The translations under genes and the position numbers were made by a program. A stretch of DNA of 64,000 nt from contig CAMIVY010000017.1 of assembly GCA_946402275.1 (NCBI GenBank), positions 1-64,000 on the forward strand. Reading direction: 5' to 3'. The notes under the pieces were generated by a model, which was not told the origin of the DNA, made no database searches, and saw only the letters and a program-made list of their open reading frames with translations. Below are positions 33,458-42,094 of this stretch, one piece after another. Source of the DNA: an uncultured Prevotella sp. GTDB taxonomy: Bacteria > Bacteroidota > Bacteroidia > Bacteroidales > Bacteroidaceae. Each line of letters opens with the position of its first letter. Positions within the stretch are counted from its first letter, which is position 1.

Positions 33458-33979
33458 TTATTTCAGATACTCATCATCCCTCACCAGCACCTTCTCGATC
33501 TTACCCACATACATGGTGTGATAGTCGCCCTGCGGATAACTCTTGTCGATGGTTTCCTGATAGATGATGTCACTTGGCTGGATTTCTGCGGTATAGACCT
33601 TCTTGCAGACGAGCACCAGCTTGGCTTCCTCGAAATAGACAGTGTTATCGGCATAGACGGGCGTGAGTCCAGCCTTGGCTATCTTGTCCTCGTCACGTCC
33701 TGACGTGCTGCCCAGATAGGCCATCTGCTTCTTGAACGACTTGTCCATGACACAGAGCGAGAAATAAGGCTCTTCGTCCACAAACTCCTTGGTATAACGC
33801 GACTCACGAATGTAAACCACTGCCGAAGGATCGTTGTTACCCCACAGGCAACCCAGATGCCCCCAAGAGGCCGTCATCGTGTTGCAGCTGTGCTCATCGC
33901 CAGCCGTTATCAGCATCCATTCACCACCAATGAGGTTGAACGGATTGAACTTCAAGTCTTTGTAGTTGATCTCTTTCAT
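33458..33979 (-). CDS. Flavin reductase-like family protein
   Basis: About 173 residues of the flavin reductase-like split barrel: NPFNLIGGEWMLITAGDEHS, then NTMTASWGHLGCLWGNNDPS and YTKEFVDEEPYFSLCV. It should bind FMN and use NAD(P)H. The start at ATG 33979 (MKEINYKDLK) is near the first core strand. A paralog is at 35545-36108. Confidence 0.92.
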   Translation of the reverse strand: MKEINYKDLKFNPFNLIGGEWMLITAGDEHSCNTMTASWGHLGCLWGNNDPSAVVYIRESRYTKEFVDEEPYFSLCVMDKSFKKQMAYLGSTSGRDEDKIAKAGLTPVYADNTVYFEEAKLVLVCKKVYTAEIQPSDIIYQETIDKSYPQGDYHTMYVGKIEKVLVRDDEYLK

Positions 33980-34006
33980 CTTCTTATTTGATTTCAAAAA
34001 ATGTAT

Positions 34007-34591
34007 TTAAATTCCCTCCATCTCGCTTGCTACACGGGCCTCACAGTCCCTCATGGCATCAAGGGTCTTTTGCAGCACCTCATCCAATGGCCATCCTAGC
34101 ATTTCCGCTCCCTGTTCAATGACCTCACGAGAACAGCCTGCGGCAAAGCCCTTTGACTTGTACTTCTTCTTGAGCGACTTCAGTTCCATGTCCTGAACGC
34201 TCTTCGAAGGGCGCATCAGGGCAGCAGCCCAAATGAGTCCGGTAAGTTCATCGGTAGCGAAGAGCACTTTTTCCATCAGGTGCTCTGGCTTCACATCTAC
34301 GGTTATGCCATAGCCGTGGCTGCAAATGGCATGGATCATTTCCTCGCCAACGCCTCCTTCTCGCAGCAGTTCCGGGGCTTTGATGCAATGTTCCTCGGGA
34401 TATAGTTCAAAGTCGATGTCGTGCAGCAGCCCGACCATTCCCCAGAAGTCCACTTCACTGGCGAACCCAAGTTGCTCGGCATACCAGCGCATGACACCTT
34501 CCACCGTCAGTGCATGCTGCAGGTGAAACGGGTCTTTATTATACTTTCTCAGCAGCTCCCACGCTGCCTCTCTCGTGATGATACTTTCCAT
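34007..34591 (-). CDS. HD-domain hydrolase
   Basis: A 194-residue HD-superfamily protein. Metal ligands are visible as the early His in HLQHALTVEG, the HD pair in LLHDIDFE (His57-Asp58), the later His in ICSHGYG and an Asp in ATDELTGL. Members hydrolyse nucleotides or phosphates; the substrate is unknown. It is about 30 bp upstream of the flavin reductase gene. Confidence 0.9.
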   Translation of the reverse strand: MESIITREAAWELLRKYNKDPFHLQHALTVEGVMRWYAEQLGFASEVDFWGMVGLLHDIDFELYPEEHCIKAPELLREGGVGEEMIHAICSHGYGITVDVKPEHLMEKVLFATDELTGLIWAAALMRPSKSVQDMELKSLKKKYKSKGFAAGCSREVIEQGAEMLGWPLDEVLQKTLDAMRDCEARVASEMEGI

Positions 34592-34605
34592 AATCCTCTA
34601 TTCCG

Positions 34606-34704
34606 TTATTCGGCTTGGCCGTCATTTGTTGCTGTGTTTTCTGCCTTTGGTTCATTACTGTTGCAGGCGGCCAGCGCTGCAAATGCTGAAAAAAACTTTT
34701 TCAT
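34606..34704 (-). CDS. Tiny lipoprotein or lipoprotein remnant
   Basis: A 32-residue frame MKKFFSAFAALAAC followed by NSNEPKAENTATNDGQAE. The signal peptide with lipobox LAAC is clear but short, so the mature peptide would be only 19 residues. It may be a real mini-lipoprotein or the shrunken end of a larger gene. Confidence 0.5.
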   Translation of the reverse strand: MKKFFSAFAALAACNSNEPKAENTATNDGQAE

Positions 34705-34766
34705 AAGTCATGTTATTATTTGTTATACAGCCACAAAGTTCTTGGCTCAGAGCCCTTCTGTGTCAG

Positions 34767-35504
34767 CTATTGAGAATCTGAATTTTGAAAGAAGCAGATA
34801 TTCTCGCCCCTCTCGTGGTATTTTACATTTTCTGCAGTTATGCGAATTTTATGAACGAATCTGTCATCATGACGGACATTATAGTCTAGCATCAAAATGA
34901 ATGCACCCATTTTCTGATTGTCATATTGTTCTGTCATATTTTCGATATGACGAATCTTAACCTCCTTGTCATCGATGAATGCTTGAACCTGAAAATCTTC
35001 GAGTTTCACAGAATAGTCTATTACTCCATTGTTATTATCTCGGTAGAGTTTCTCATCGTATTTCATAGCCTCTGTTGCACTCATCGGACGGGTATAAACC
35101 ATCAGGGCATTAGTTCCTGTAGGGCAGAATGCTGTCGTGCCATACAGTTCAAGCCTATGGTAGCGAGGATTGATGGTCAAGTCCTTGTCGGCAATGATAT
35201 TCCAAGCCCAGAATTCCAGTCGTCGATCTTGTTCAGGAAGTTTGCTGAATCTTACATACTCATCCCACTTGATAGCAGTAAGAGCCATGTATTTCCCTGG
35301 TTTAATGTCGTTCATCAGATAGAATCCAACACTGTCGGTTACTACACTGTCAATTGCATTAAAGCGCCCATCCATGAGCATGACAGTACAATTACTGATA
35401 GGCTTGTCATTGAAATCGGTGACTCTGCCTGAAATTTTAATTGTTTGCTGTGCAAAAGCTGAAAGACTGGCCACAGTCAATAATAAGGATAATAACAGTT
35501 TCAT
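34767..35504 (-). CDS. Exported protein with carboxypeptidase-regulatory-like domain
   Basis: A 245-residue protein with a signal peptide (LLLSLLLTVASLSAFAQ). Residues ~22-95 form a carboxypeptidase regulatory-like beta-sandwich (TIKISGRVTDFNDKPISNCT, then GFYLMNDIKPGKYMALTAIK), common in Bacteroidetes surface proteins. The remainder is unassigned. It is not a TonB receptor: no plug or barrel follows. Confidence 0.8.
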   Translation of the reverse strand: MKLLLSLLLTVASLSAFAQQTIKISGRVTDFNDKPISNCTVMLMDGRFNAIDSVVTDSVGFYLMNDIKPGKYMALTAIKWDEYVRFSKLPEQDRRLEFWAWNIIADKDLTINPRYHRLELYGTTAFCPTGTNALMVYTRPMSATEAMKYDEKLYRDNNNGVIDYSVKLEDFQVQAFIDDKEVKIRHIENMTEQYDNQKMGAFILMLDYNVRHDDRFVHKIRITAENVKYHERGENICFFQNSDSQ

Positions 35505-35544
35505 AACACTTTCTTAAATATCTTCAATATGGTAGACGTTAGCG

Positions 35545-36108
35545 TCATTTCAATTGTTTGCCGTCAGCGAAAGCATTGCCAACGGCTTTACCCAGCTGGA
35601 TGTAGGTATGATGAACAGGATCGAACGTGATCAAATTCATCTTCTCTACATTGGGTTTGCCGTCTTCTGCCAGATACTTTTCATCACAGAGAATGTTAAC
35701 TATTTCAGCTACGAGGTAATAGCCAGTCTCGCTCTCGTCAATCTTCTGCTTCACACGGCACTCAAGCGTCATAGGGAACTCCTTGAACACTGGCGCATTC
35801 ACATTGGGAGCCTTCTCGATAGTCCAACCCGTTTTCTGCATCTTGTCAGGGGTGTTCCTGCCACTGGCGATGCCCACATAGTCAGATGCTACTAAAGTGT
35901 CAGCAGTTGCGAATGTAACTGTGAACTCAGGATTAACGGCAAGGTTGTCCGTCGTCTGATGTGAACCAAGTGAGATCATAATCTCATGCATATCCCACTG
36001 ACCTCCCCAAGCGGCATTCATGGCGTTGGGTTTACCTTCTTTGTCGTAAGTGCCGATAATCAGCACTGGTTGTGGCAGTAGCCACGCTGTTGACTTAAAA
36101 CTTTTCAT
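35545..36108 (-). CDS. Flavin reductase-like family protein
   Basis: About 187 residues: MKSFKSTAWLLPQPVLIIGT, then NAMNAAWGGQWDMHEIMISL and GIASGRNTPDKMQKTGW. It is a flavin reductase-like split barrel, probably FMN-binding. The start is set at 36108; the 38-codon extension of the frame to 36222 is translated element B and leader sequence. The -7 box is at 36233-36240. Confidence 0.93.
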   Translation of the reverse strand: MKSFKSTAWLLPQPVLIIGTYDKEGKPNAMNAAWGGQWDMHEIMISLGSHQTTDNLAVNPEFTVTFATADTLVASDYVGIASGRNTPDKMQKTGWTIEKAPNVNAPVFKEFPMTLECRVKQKIDESETGYYLVAEIVNILCDEKYLAEDGKPNVEKMNLITFDPVHHTYIQLGKAVGNAFADGKQLK

Positions 36109-36166
36109 ATTATTTGTTTTTAAATTCTCTTTTGCATAAATACATTTAAATATGGTGACAAAGATG

Positions 36167-36211
36167 GTGCAAATCGAATGCAGAAAGCTTGCTTTTTGCT
36201 GAGATGCAGCC
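36167..36211. repeat. Element B, copy 2 (5' leader repeat)
   Basis: GTGCAAATCGAATGCAGAAA, GCTTGCTTTTTGCTGAGATG, CAGCC. It aligns with 7002-7049; the stem bases differ but the flanks GTGCAAAYCGAAYGCA and GCTGAGRTGCAGCC are kept. It is in the 5' leader of the flavin reductase gene. Confidence 0.8.
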
Positions 36212-36262
36212 CATTTTCGCAACTTTTTGTTGCAAAATTACCAATTATCAGCGTAAAATCAC

Positions 36263-36270
36263 TATCTTTG
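36263..36270 (+). promoter_or_regulatory. Probable -7 box of the umuD operon
   Basis: TATCTTTG, 33 bases before the umuD ATG at 36303. The flavin reductase promoter points the other way just to its left. No LexA-type palindrome could be identified with confidence. Confidence 0.55.
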
Positions 36271-36302
36271 TAGCAAGTTTTGAGAATAATTAGGATTTAG
36301 AG

Positions 36303-36743
36303 ATGGGTAACATCAAGATAGTGAGAGGTGTATTCGACACCAAGTTGGAGTTGGAACATGCTGGAGTTGCAGCAGGTTTCCCCATTTTGACAGATGACTA
36401 TTCACATGAGACGCTGGACTTCAACCGTGACTATATCAAACATCCTGAAGCATCCTTTTATGGTGATGTTGAAGGTGATTCAATGAAAGACGCTGGCATC
36501 TTTGATGGCGACCGTGTGATTATTGACAGGGCTGTAGAGCCACGCGATGGTTCAATCGTCGTAGCATGGTGGGGAGGCGAAGGCTTCACAATGAAGTATC
36601 TGGATCTGACCCATAAGAACGATGGCTATATCGAACTGCGTCCTGCCAATGACGAATACCCGGTATTCAAGATTGACACACCTGAATATTTCGAGGTTTG
36701 GGGTGTCGTTGTACATTTGATAAGAACCTTTGAGAGAATATGA
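36303..36743 (+). CDS. umuD: UmuD-like S24 peptidase, error-prone polymerase subunit
   Basis: A 146-residue S24/LexA-type self-cleaving protein. The likely cleavage site is Ala24-Gly25 in GVAAGFPILT. The catalytic Ser60 is in DVEGDSMKDAGI and the Lys98 in GEGFTMKYL. It lacks the LexA DNA-binding domain, so it is UmuD-like. On DNA damage, RecA-stimulated cleavage would create UmuD' for UmuC. The stop overlaps the next start (ATGA). The operon promoter is at 36263. Confidence 0.95.
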   Translation: MGNIKIVRGVFDTKLELEHAGVAAGFPILTDDYSHETLDFNRDYIKHPEASFYGDVEGDSMKDAGIFDGDRVIIDRAVEPRDGSIVVAWWGGEGFTMKYLDLTHKNDGYIELRPANDEYPVFKIDTPEYFEVWGVVVHLIRTFERI

Positions 36744-37843
36744 TGAAAAGTTACTGGGATTGTCGTGAATATCTCATCGATTTACTTCGATGTTACGGTA
36801 ACAGGTTTATGCTTGTGATGATAAACCAAGATGGAAAAGAAATTAAGCTTTTTGCTAAATCTTTTGTAAGGCAGCAACTGTTATCTGTTGGCATTATGTT
36901 CCCATATGATGAAGGCGGGTTACCTCCAAGAAGACAGGCAAATCCCACACTTGATGATGATATGCTGAGCGTAATTTTTCATGAAGCATTATTTGACTTT
37001 CAAGAGTCATATATAGAGCACTTTTGTGCCAACAAACCCCAGGCGCAGTTATTGATTGATACCATCAGAAATTGGATCAAACAAAAACAAGAATGGTTGT
37101 CTCTTACATTCCCTGGATATGAAGATGAAGAAATCTTACCATTTCTTGACAACACCTCTGATTCTGCTCCAGAAGAGTACATTGATCCTGAGATTATCAA
37201 AGATGATTTGAATACTCTCAATGAGATGGGGTATGTGAGCATTGAAAACAAATGGGAGATGAAACAGTTGCTTTGGGATTTTGCCATCAGAAGAACACCC
37301 ATTGGACGATTGATGAAGTTGGCCATAAAATCAATTACTAAGGACAAAAGGGCGAGATTCTATTTGATAAATAATTATCGTAATCTCAATAGTATTATCC
37401 AAAAAAGGATAAACGAAGGTGAAGTGATAGTGAAAGATAGAGCTTTTAAGAAGAGATTAAACGAAATAACAGCTGAAGCGAATCAACGGGTCAAATCTAT
37501 CAAAACAGAATTGCAATTGAAATACGCAAAAGATAAAAAGGAGTGGAAGTCATCATTAAAGATCTCCCGAAATCTTAGAACACTCCTTCTGAATCCATGC
37601 AATAAGATTCATGAGACTTATGATTTGACTAATGAGGATGATATCAATAAGTTTCTTAGCTGGTTTGTTACTTGGCAGCGTTCTGTTCCTGGTAGATTGA
37701 TAAGGGGACTTGAAAAACGTCGATACCAAGAGCCGGGTCAGCTGGATTTATTCAAAGAAAGAGTTGAAAAGCATAATGAGAAATATACAGTAACATTGGA
37801 AGATGAAGACGAAATAGACAATGTGGAGATATGTACGGAATAG
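36740..37843 (+). CDS. Unknown protein with a beta-clamp motif inside the umuDC operon
   Basis: A 367-residue protein that I do not recognise. It overlaps umuD by four bases at its start and umuC by 13 bases at its end, so all three are translationally coupled. Near the C-terminus, residues 334-338 are QLDLF, the consensus beta-sliding-clamp motif also found in Y-family polymerases (the 15781 polymerase has QLDLF and this operon's UmuC has QQDLF). The N-terminal half has folded-looking segments (YWDCREYLIDLLRCYGNRFM) and residues ~225-272 are a charged, probably coiled-coil helix. The gene is visibly richer in A and T than umuD and umuC. A second ATG three bases downstream is an alternative start. 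A role as accessory subunit of the translesion polymerase is inferred. Confidence 0.8.
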   Translation: MMKSYWDCREYLIDLLRCYGNRFMLVMINQDGKEIKLFAKSFVRQQLLSVGIMFPYDEGGLPPRRQANPTLDDDMLSVIFHEALFDFQESYIEHFCANKPQAQLLIDTIRNWIKQKQEWLSLTFPGYEDEEILPFLDNTSDSAPEEYIDPEIIKDDLNTLNEMGYVSIENKWEMKQLLWDFAIRRTPIGRLMKLAIKSITKDKRARFYLINNYRNLNSIIQKRINEGEVIVKDRAFKKRLNEITAEANQRVKSIKTELQLKYAKDKKEWKSSLKISRNLRTLLLNPCNKIHETYDLTNEDDINKFLSWFVTWQRSVPGRLIRGLEKRRYQEPGQLDLFKERVEKHNEKYTVTLEDEDEIDNVEICTE

Positions 37844-39183
37844 CCGATCTTGATAATTGCTACGTAAGCTGCGAGAGGGTATTTAGGCCTGATTTACAGG
37901 GAGTTCCATGCGTGGTGCTCTCGAATAATGACGGTTGCATAGTGGCGCGTAGCAATGAGGCCAAAAAGATGGGCATCAAGGAAGGTACACCGTATTTCCA
38001 ACTCGCGCAACATTTCCCCGGACAGAAGATTGCCGTCTTCTCCTCAAACTATGAACTATATGGTGAGCTGACTGGTCGTGTAGTAAGTATCATCCGCCAG
38101 GAAACGCCAGCGTATTTCCGCTACTCAATTGACGAGTGTTTCATGTATCTTGATGGCATTGAATTGGATAAATTGCAGACGTGGGGCGAGAACCTGCATA
38201 AACGTGTTAAGCGTGAAGTGGGCCTGCCTATCAGCATCGGACTGGCTCCCAACAAGACTTTGGCCAAGATTGCCTCGAAACTCGCCAAGAAGTTCGAGGT
38301 GTATAAACACTGCTGCATGATTGATACGGACTACAAACGAGAAAAGGCACTCGAATGGTGCCCAATAGAGGATGTTTGGGGCATTGGTCGTCGTTACTCA
38401 GCAAAGCTTCAGGCCCTCGGTTGTAAGACCGCGCTCGATTTCGCCAAGCATCACAATGACTGGGTTCGGCTGACATTCAATAACATCAACATCGTCCGCA
38501 CTTGGCAGGAACTGAACGGTGAGGATGCTGTGCCGAATGAACAGTTGGCCAAGAAAAAAAGCATCTGCACCAGTCGCTCATTCAATGGAATGATTAGTGA
38601 CTTTGAAACGCTACGTACCCACGTGGCCAACTATGCCAGTCGCTGTGCAGAAAAACTGAGGATGCAGAATACGGTTGCAAACATTGTCGGTGTGTTCATC
38701 AACACCCGCTCGGCCCAAAGGGACGCTTGCCTAAGCAAGAATGCCTTTCGTGAAGACCTGGCACAATATTGGAATTTCCAAGAAACACGGCTCGTTACTC
38801 CCACAAGCAGCACCGTCCCCATTGTGCAAGCCGCCAGTGAAGTGCTGAAGCGAATGTTCATCCAAGGCTATCAATACAAGAAGGCTGGGGTCATCGTTAT
38901 GGGTATATCGCCCGATAGTTCTATCCAGCAAGACCTCTTCGATGTGAATGCGGAACAAATACAAAAGATGCGCCGCCTTGATAAAGTCGTGGACCGTATC
39001 AACCGCATGCATGGTTCTGAAACAATTGTAATCGGAGCGCAACAGTACACCAAGAAAGACGGCAAAGGTAAGGCCGATGTCTTCGCCAATGCTATCAAGC
39101 ACGATTTCAAGAGTCCCAATCCTACCACTCGCTGGGGGGATATCATGAAACTCAATGCCAACGCTAAGAAAAAGAAGGAATGA
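37831..39183 (+). CDS. umuC: UmuC-like Y-family DNA polymerase
   Basis: A 450-residue translesion polymerase, catalytic subunit of a Pol V-type enzyme. It starts MYGIADLDNCYVSCERVF, with the first metal-binding Asp, and has YSIDECFMYLDGI with the Asp-Glu pair, then SIGLAPNKTLAKIASKLAKK and DVWGIGRRYSAKLQALG (helix-hairpin-helix). The little finger follows and a clamp motif QQDLF lies at residues 366-370. The C-terminal part matches the UmuC-specific DUF4113 region (RMHGSETIVIGAQ, SPNPTTRWGDIMKLNA). It overlaps the acetyltransferase gene (ATGA). Confidence 0.96.
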   Translation: MYGIADLDNCYVSCERVFRPDLQGVPCVVLSNNDGCIVARSNEAKKMGIKEGTPYFQLAQHFPGQKIAVFSSNYELYGELTGRVVSIIRQETPAYFRYSIDECFMYLDGIELDKLQTWGENLHKRVKREVGLPISIGLAPNKTLAKIASKLAKKFEVYKHCCMIDTDYKREKALEWCPIEDVWGIGRRYSAKLQALGCKTALDFAKHHNDWVRLTFNNINIVRTWQELNGEDAVPNEQLAKKKSICTSRSFNGMISDFETLRTHVANYASRCAEKLRMQNTVANIVGVFINTRSAQRDACLSKNAFREDLAQYWNFQETRLVTPTSSTVPIVQAASEVLKRMFIQGYQYKKAGVIVMGISPDSSIQQDLFDVNAEQIQKMRRLDKVVDRINRMHGSETIVIGAQQYTKKDGKGKADVFANAIKHDFKSPNPTTRWGDIMKLNANAKKKKE

Positions 39184-39743
39184 TAGAGGTTCGAGAAGCA
39201 AGCAAGAGCCAGGCAGCAGAGATAGCCCGCCTGATAATGACAGCCATGACGGATGACTGTTGTCTGTATTTCTGTGGAGAGGGCTACGGACTGGAGGACT
39301 TCTGCAGAATGATGACGATGCTTGTTGAGCATGAGAATTCGCAGTACAGCTATCGGAATACAATGGTGGCATTGGATGCTAATCGGGTGGTTGGCATCTC
39401 CGTCAGCTACGATGGTGGACGTTTGCATGAGTTACGTCGGGCTTTCATCGAGACTGCCAAAGAGCATATTGGCAAAGATCATTCGGGCATGGATGATGAG
39501 ACACAGGCAGGCGAACTGTATCTTGATTCCTTGGCCGTTCTTCCTGAATATCGTCGTCAGGGCATTGCCCGAAAGTTGTTGTTGGCTACCAAGGAACGAG
39601 CTAATCGTATGGGGTTACCATGTGTCGGACTCTTGGTAGACAAAGACAATCCCGTCGGCGAGGCATTGTACACCTCCGTCGGCTTCCAATACGTCAATGA
39701 TAACCAATGGGGTGGTCATCCCATGAAACACTTGATATTATAG
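39180..39743 (+). CDS. GNAT N-acetyltransferase in the umu operon
   Basis: A 187-residue GNAT protein: MIEVREASKSQAAEIARLIM, then LDSLAVLPEYRRQGIARKLL for the acetyl-CoA site and VDKDNPVGEALYTSVGFQYV. Its start overlaps the umuC stop, so it is likely expressed with the mutagenesis operon. The acceptor is unknown. Confidence 0.9.
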   Translation: MIEVREASKSQAAEIARLIMTAMTDDCCLYFCGEGYGLEDFCRMMTMLVEHENSQYSYRNTMVALDANRVVGISVSYDGGRLHELRRAFIETAKEHIGKDHSGMDDETQAGELYLDSLAVLPEYRRQGIARKLLLATKERANRMGLPCVGLLVDKDNPVGEALYTSVGFQYVNDNQWGGHPMKHLIL

Positions 39744-39746
39744 ACT

Positions 39747-39896
39747 ATGGCATACATGAATCATTTTAGCCAGTCCGATGAAGGACGACGTGATGAACTT
39801 ATCAGAATCATCGAGCATTCTCTGGAGAAACTAACTTTAGCCGAATTGGAGGCTTTATACTATGACATGACGACGAAGTCGTACATTAACGATTGA
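39747..39896 (+). CDS. Tiny RRDELIRIIEHS-family protein, repeat-free copy
   Basis: A 49-residue protein MAYMNHFSQSDEGRRDELIR, IIEHSLEKLTLAELEALYYD, MTTKSYIND. It starts 3 bp after the acetyltransferase stop and its last bases overlap the convergent gene. It is the clean counterpart of the gene at 12435-12605 and shows the undisturbed frame. The charged helical sequence suggests a small DNA- or protein-binding peptide; function unknown. Confidence 0.75.
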   Translation: MAYMNHFSQSDEGRRDELIRIIEHSLEKLTLAELEALYYDMTTKSYIND

Positions 39897-40929
39897 CTTT
39901 TCTATAGTCATTATACACCTGCCAAGACACCTTTACGCCATCTGTTTCAAGGTCATTTTCAAAGAAAGTCACCTGACAATCATCTTTGAAAGGTGACCAG
40001 TTGCCGCAGATGGTTCCGTCGTATGCGATGACGGGTTGGAAAATGCCGCTATTGTTGTGGGCATGATGTCGATGCTCAGGAGGGAGCATGACATCGCGGG
40101 ACTTGTAGCTGATAAGGTATTCGTCGTAGGGAGGAATCAGGAGAAACTTGCCCTTCCTAAAGCCTCGTGTGCGACATTCGTCGGTCATGTAGAACTCCCT
40201 ACCCTTCCACTTCTCTAAATGAATAGTGTCGCCCAGAAGTGCAATTCCCTTGCGACAGTCGCTAATGTTCAAACCTGACCACCAGACGAAGTCCTCCAGT
40301 GTGGCAGGTTGACGGCTTTGAAAGTATTTGCGAGTAAAATATTCCAAAGCTTCGTCCTTGTCCATCTGCGACGTCGGCTTGACTTTGTTGGCTATAAGCG
40401 CGTATGTGGCTTTCATCGGCAACAGCTCTCCGCTGCAAAGGGTTCCTGACATTTCAGCCATGCGGATATGGTACGACAGCCGATGGTCGTCCATCTTTAT
40501 GTCTTTCTTCGCCAAAGCACGTACAAAATCCTCTTTCGTCGCACTCCCCAAGTCAGCAGCTGTCTGGGCGAGGATGTCGCGGATGTGCATCAGTTCCTCG
40601 TCAGGAATACTGATTCTGTTGCTGCTCATCCAGCCCTTCGTCACGGCGATGGCCTTGGGCGCACAGAGGCCAATCATCATCCAGTAGTCCTCGGCAGCCA
40701 CTAGTTGCCACGTGCCCCGCATCAGGTGCAGACGGATAATCTGCCCGCTGTCGAAAGCCCGTTTGAATGCCTTTGCCGATGGCTTGCGCGTCCGCATCTC
40801 CACAGCCCACCGCATCATACGGTATTCCTGCGCCTGCATGGCACCCATGTAGCTGACCACCTCGGCAGGATCACTGAACTGAGGCGAAGCAAGCTGTTGG
40901 TTGAGAAGTCGGACGGCTATCGGATTCAT
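39886..40929 (-). CDS. AlkZ-like DNA glycosylase (HTH_42 family)
   Basis: A 347-residue winged-helix protein of the HTH_42 (AlkZ/YcaQ) family. The catalytic QxQ motif is Gln32-Ala-Gln34 in YMGAMQAQEYRMM. Other family segments are GQIIRLHLMRGTWQLVAAED and GRPATLEDFVWWSGL-like QPATLEDFVWWSGL. Family members unhook interstrand crosslinks or excise alkylated bases. It is convergent with the umu operon and overlaps the HAD gene by four bases. Confidence 0.85.
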   Translation of the reverse strand: MNPIAVRLLNQQLASPQFSDPAEVVSYMGAMQAQEYRMMRWAVEMRTRKPSAKAFKRAFDSGQIIRLHLMRGTWQLVAAEDYWMMIGLCAPKAIAVTKGWMSSNRISIPDEELMHIRDILAQTAADLGSATKEDFVRALAKKDIKMDDHRLSYHIRMAEMSGTLCSGELLPMKATYALIANKVKPTSQMDKDEALEYFTRKYFQSRQPATLEDFVWWSGLNISDCRKGIALLGDTIHLEKWKGREFYMTDECRTRGFRKGKFLLIPPYDEYLISYKSRDVMLPPEHRHHAHNNSGIFQPVIAYDGTICGNWSPFKDDCQVTFFENDLETDGVKVSWQVYNDYRKVNR

Positions 40930-41573
40930 ACTATTCTTATGAGTTCCTCCATTCTATCGATGATAAAGTCGGCTCCAGTATTTTTAAGTTCCTCTCTGCT
41001 TCCGTTGCCCCAAGACACTCCACAAGTTTTAGCTCCAGCATTGGCTCCCATCAGAATGTCAACGGCCATATCTCCGACAACAAGAGTTTCATTGGCATCA
41101 AAGTGCATCGCAGCAAGAGTCTTCAGCACAGGTTCTGGCTTGGGCTTTGCCTCCTTCACGTCATCTGCCCCTATTAAATAAGAGATGTAATTGGCGATAC
41201 CCATATTGTGAGTCAACTCCGTGAGGGAATGGCGTGAACGGGACGAAGCGATAGTAAGCGTAAAACCTTGTTCCTTCAGTGTTTTCAGGGTCTTGACAAC
41301 GCCTGGGAAGGCTTCTGGCGTAATCTTCTGCAGATTCTCATTGAATATCCTGCGATATGTCTCTGCGCATCGGAAGATGAGTTCTTCCTGAATATCAGGG
41401 AACAGCGTCTTGAAGCACCCGGCCAACGGCAAGCCTATGGTGGCTGCACACTCTGCCTCAGTGCGGCTTGGAAGTTGCAGTTCCTTAATGGCCATCTGCA
41501 TGGTCGTGACGATGTTCCGTCTGGTGTCGCCCAGCGTCCCGTCAAAATCGAATATAATCAGTTTTATGCTCAT
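40926..41573 (-). CDS. HAD-family phosphatase (phosphoglycolate phosphatase-like)
   Basis: About 215 residues of the HAD superfamily subfamily IA. Motif I is IIFDFDGTLGDTRRN with the nucleophile Asp, motif II is LTIASSRSR, motif III is EAKPKPEPVL and motif IV is VVGDMAVDILMG. The start at MSIKLIIFDF (41573) was chosen because the longer frame enters the neighbouring gene. The reaction is probably hydrolysis of a small phosphate ester. Confidence 0.93.
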   Translation of the reverse strand: MSIKLIIFDFDGTLGDTRRNIVTTMQMAIKELQLPSRTEAECAATIGLPLAGCFKTLFPDIQEELIFRCAETYRRIFNENLQKITPEAFPGVVKTLKTLKEQGFTLTIASSRSRHSLTELTHNMGIANYISYLIGADDVKEAKPKPEPVLKTLAAMHFDANETLVVGDMAVDILMGANAGAKTCGVSWGNGSREELKNTGADFIIDRMEELIRIV

Positions 41574-41578
41574 GTTTC

Positions 41579-42094
41579 TTATTCCATTCGTCCCCATTTC
41601 ATTTCCTCACCATCTTTGTCATACTGCTTGCGTTTGCCAACGGGAGGTTCTGTCAGGGTGATGCGAACTACTGCTGTACGGTCAAGGCTGCGGGCAATAG
41701 CGTCATCGAAAGCGTCCATGTGGTGAGGGAGGAAACGCTGGCAGATGGCTCTCAATGCCGTAATCTTCTCTTCACGGTCTGTCACAATCTCTGCCTTACC
41801 GATGGCAGTTGCCGATCGGTACTGTAGCGTAAAGCTCCCGTCTTTCGGGCCAACCGTAGGCGAGCATTTGGTAACAGCCGACAAGAATACTGTGGGACAG
41901 TGTGCAATGCAATCAAGTTTATCACCCTCCATGGCACAATGGAAATAAAACGTTTTTTCGTCTGTGCGAGCCAGCGACAGAGGCAATCCGTATGGAGTCC
42001 CATCGGGTCTGGTCATGCTAACTGTCACGTATGGAGCCTTATCTAACACCTCTAATGCGAAGGCTGCATCCATCTCTCTACTTGCTTTTCTCAT
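41579..42094 (-). CDS. Nim-like pyridoxamine 5'-phosphate oxidase-family protein
   Basis: A 171-residue split-barrel flavin protein similar to 5-nitroimidazole reductases: DKAPYVTVSMTRPDGTPYGL, then FYFHCAMEGDKLDCIAHCPT and YRSATAIGKAEIVTDREEK. The family reduces nitro groups or acts on unknown flavin-linked substrates; resistance is not implied. A relative of the same group is left as a fragment at 44908-45132. Confidence 0.88.
   Translation of the reverse strand: MRKASREMDAAFALEVLDKAPYVTVSMTRPDGTPYGLPLSLARTDEKTFYFHCAMEGDKLDCIAHCPTVFLSAVTKCSPTVGPKDGSFTLQYRSATAIGKAEIVTDREEKITALRAICQRFLPHHMDAFDDAIARSLDRTAVVRITLTEPPVGKRKQYDKDGEEMKWGRME

Noticed and set aside
36109..36222. N-terminal extension of the second flavin reductase
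   Set aside because: The residues are translated leader and element B sequence; the family start is at MKSFKSTAW.
41579..42094. Nitroimidazole resistance gene
   Set aside because: The protein only belongs to the wider Nim/PNPOx family; sequence alone does not show resistance.
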